DNA of 5,466 nt, taken from Pedosphaera sp. (GTDB taxonomy: Bacteria; Verrucomicrobiota; Verrucomicrobiia; Limisphaerales; Pedosphaeraceae). Location: assembly GCA_028293465.1 (NCBI GenBank), contig JAQGOT010000579.1, positions 1 through 5,466 on the forward strand. Direction: 5' to 3'. Positions 4,980 to 5,466 of the stretch are shown in pieces. Numbering within the stretch: position 1 is the stretch's first letter; every line of letters begins with the position of its first letter. A program made the position numbers and the translations under genes. The notes below the pieces were generated by a model. That model ran no database searches. It was not told the DNA's origin and saw nothing but the letters and a program-made list of their open reading frames with translations.

Positions 4980-5466
4980 GGCTGGTCGGAGTTGCCGGCC
5001 CGAGCGCTGGCATCCTTTTCACGCCTTGAGGCAATGATCGAGGCCAGAATGGCGCCCGCGATGATGCTGACGACCACCGCAAGCGAACTGCTATCCGGGA
5101 TGTCGTATTGGAACCAGAGGGGCGGATGCCGTTCATGCGGATCGATCATCATTTTTAAGCCGATGAAAACCAGAACCACGGACAAGCCAATTTTTAAATA
5201 GCGGAACAAGCCGATGGCGCCGGCGAGCACGAAGTAGAGGGAGCGCAGGCCGAGGATGGCAAAAACATTGGAGGTGAACACAATGAACGGCTTTCGGGTC
5301 ACGCCGAAAATGGCCGGGATGGAATCGACGGCGAAAATCAGATCCGTGGTTTCCACCATGACCAGCACCAGGACCAAAGGCGTCAACATTGGGCGGGCGA
5401 CAGTGTGTCCGCCGGATGGCACCCCGGAGTGGGGGAGAAAGTTCTGGCCGTCAAACTGGGCGGAAA
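4976..5466 (-). CDS. TerC-family integral membrane protein, C-terminal half (5' end outside window)
   Basis: The frame is open to the right edge, giving 162 visible residues. Residues encoded upstream of a GTG at 5422-5420 (F-D-G-Q-N-F-L-P) resemble the pre-helix segment of TerC proteins, so that GTG is internal and the gene continues beyond the window. The signature helix V-E-T-T-D-L-I-F-A-V-D-S-I-P-A-I-F carries the conserved acidic residues thought to bind metal. It is followed by F-T-S-N-V-F-A-I-L-G-L-R-S-L-Y-F and three further hydrophobic segments. The tail is charged and probably cytoplasmic. Family members include tellurium-resistance TerC, Alx and Bacillus proteins implicated in Mn2+ export and in metalation of exported enzymes. 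Mn2+ transport is the best guess here, and tellurite resistance is less likely because no other ter genes are seen. It overlaps recJ by 4 bp and should be the upstream gene of that operon, with the promoter outside the window. Confidence 0.93.
   Translation of the reverse strand, partial: SAQFDGQNFLPHSGVPSGGHTVARPMLTPLVLVLVMVETTDLIFAVDSIPAIFGVTRKPFIVFTSNVFAILGLRSLYFVLAGAIGLFRYLKIGLSVVLVFIGLKMMIDPHERHPPLWFQYDIPDSSSLAVVVSIIAGAILASIIASRREKDASARAGNSDQP

Noticed and set aside
4638..5201. Plus-strand open frame of 187 codons across the terC-recJ junction
   Set aside because: It is antisense to two recognisable genes and lacks a credible start region or motif.
5420..5422. GTG as the start of the TerC-family gene
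   Set aside because: Codons upstream to the window edge stay open and encode TerC-like residues, so the gene is truncated by the window instead of being short.

Overview
The window looks like ordinary chromosomal DNA from a GC-rich member of the Verrucomicrobiota, most likely the Pedosphaerales/Limisphaerales side of the phylum. The main clue is the C-terminal module of the first protein. It has a G-x-P-G-Q-S-Y-A-V-Q core, then a D-L-V-T-W strand and a terminal R-F-Y-R-L, a combination I associate with large secreted Pedosphaera-type proteins. Weak or absent Shine-Dalgarno sequences before every gene fit this. The taxonomic placement is inference from motifs, with no database search behind it.

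Layout. Positions 1-695 (+) hold the 3' end of a secreted beta-sandwich protein whose start lies outside the window. Positions 696-917 are non-coding and rich in inverted repeats. Then come three plus-strand genes: a lipoprotein with two retropepsin-like aspartic protease lobes (918-1820), a small GIY-YIG nuclease-domain protein starting at TTG (1845-2171), and an NAPE-PLD-like metallo-beta-lactamase-fold hydrolase (best start 2255, end 3220). The minus strand carries a partial TerC-family membrane protein (4976 to beyond the right edge) followed by a complete recJ (3246-4979), joined by an ATGA overlap. The plus and minus sets converge with only 25 bp between their stop codons.

How the genes work together. 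terC and recJ are almost certainly co-transcribed and translationally coupled. One is a predicted manganese transporter and the other a metal-dependent single-strand exonuclease, but no functional link is proven. The protease lipoprotein and GIY-YIG gene are 24 bp apart and could share a transcript. The MBL gene may be a separate unit, because a weak terminator-like element and a -10-like hexamer placed for a leaderless start sit in the 83 bp before it. I see no rRNA, tRNA, CRISPR array, transposase, phage gene or attachment site. I found no convincing new multi-gene system. The most interesting items are the two-lobed lipoprotein protease, the structured intergenic region at 696-917 and the possible leaderless start of the MBL gene.
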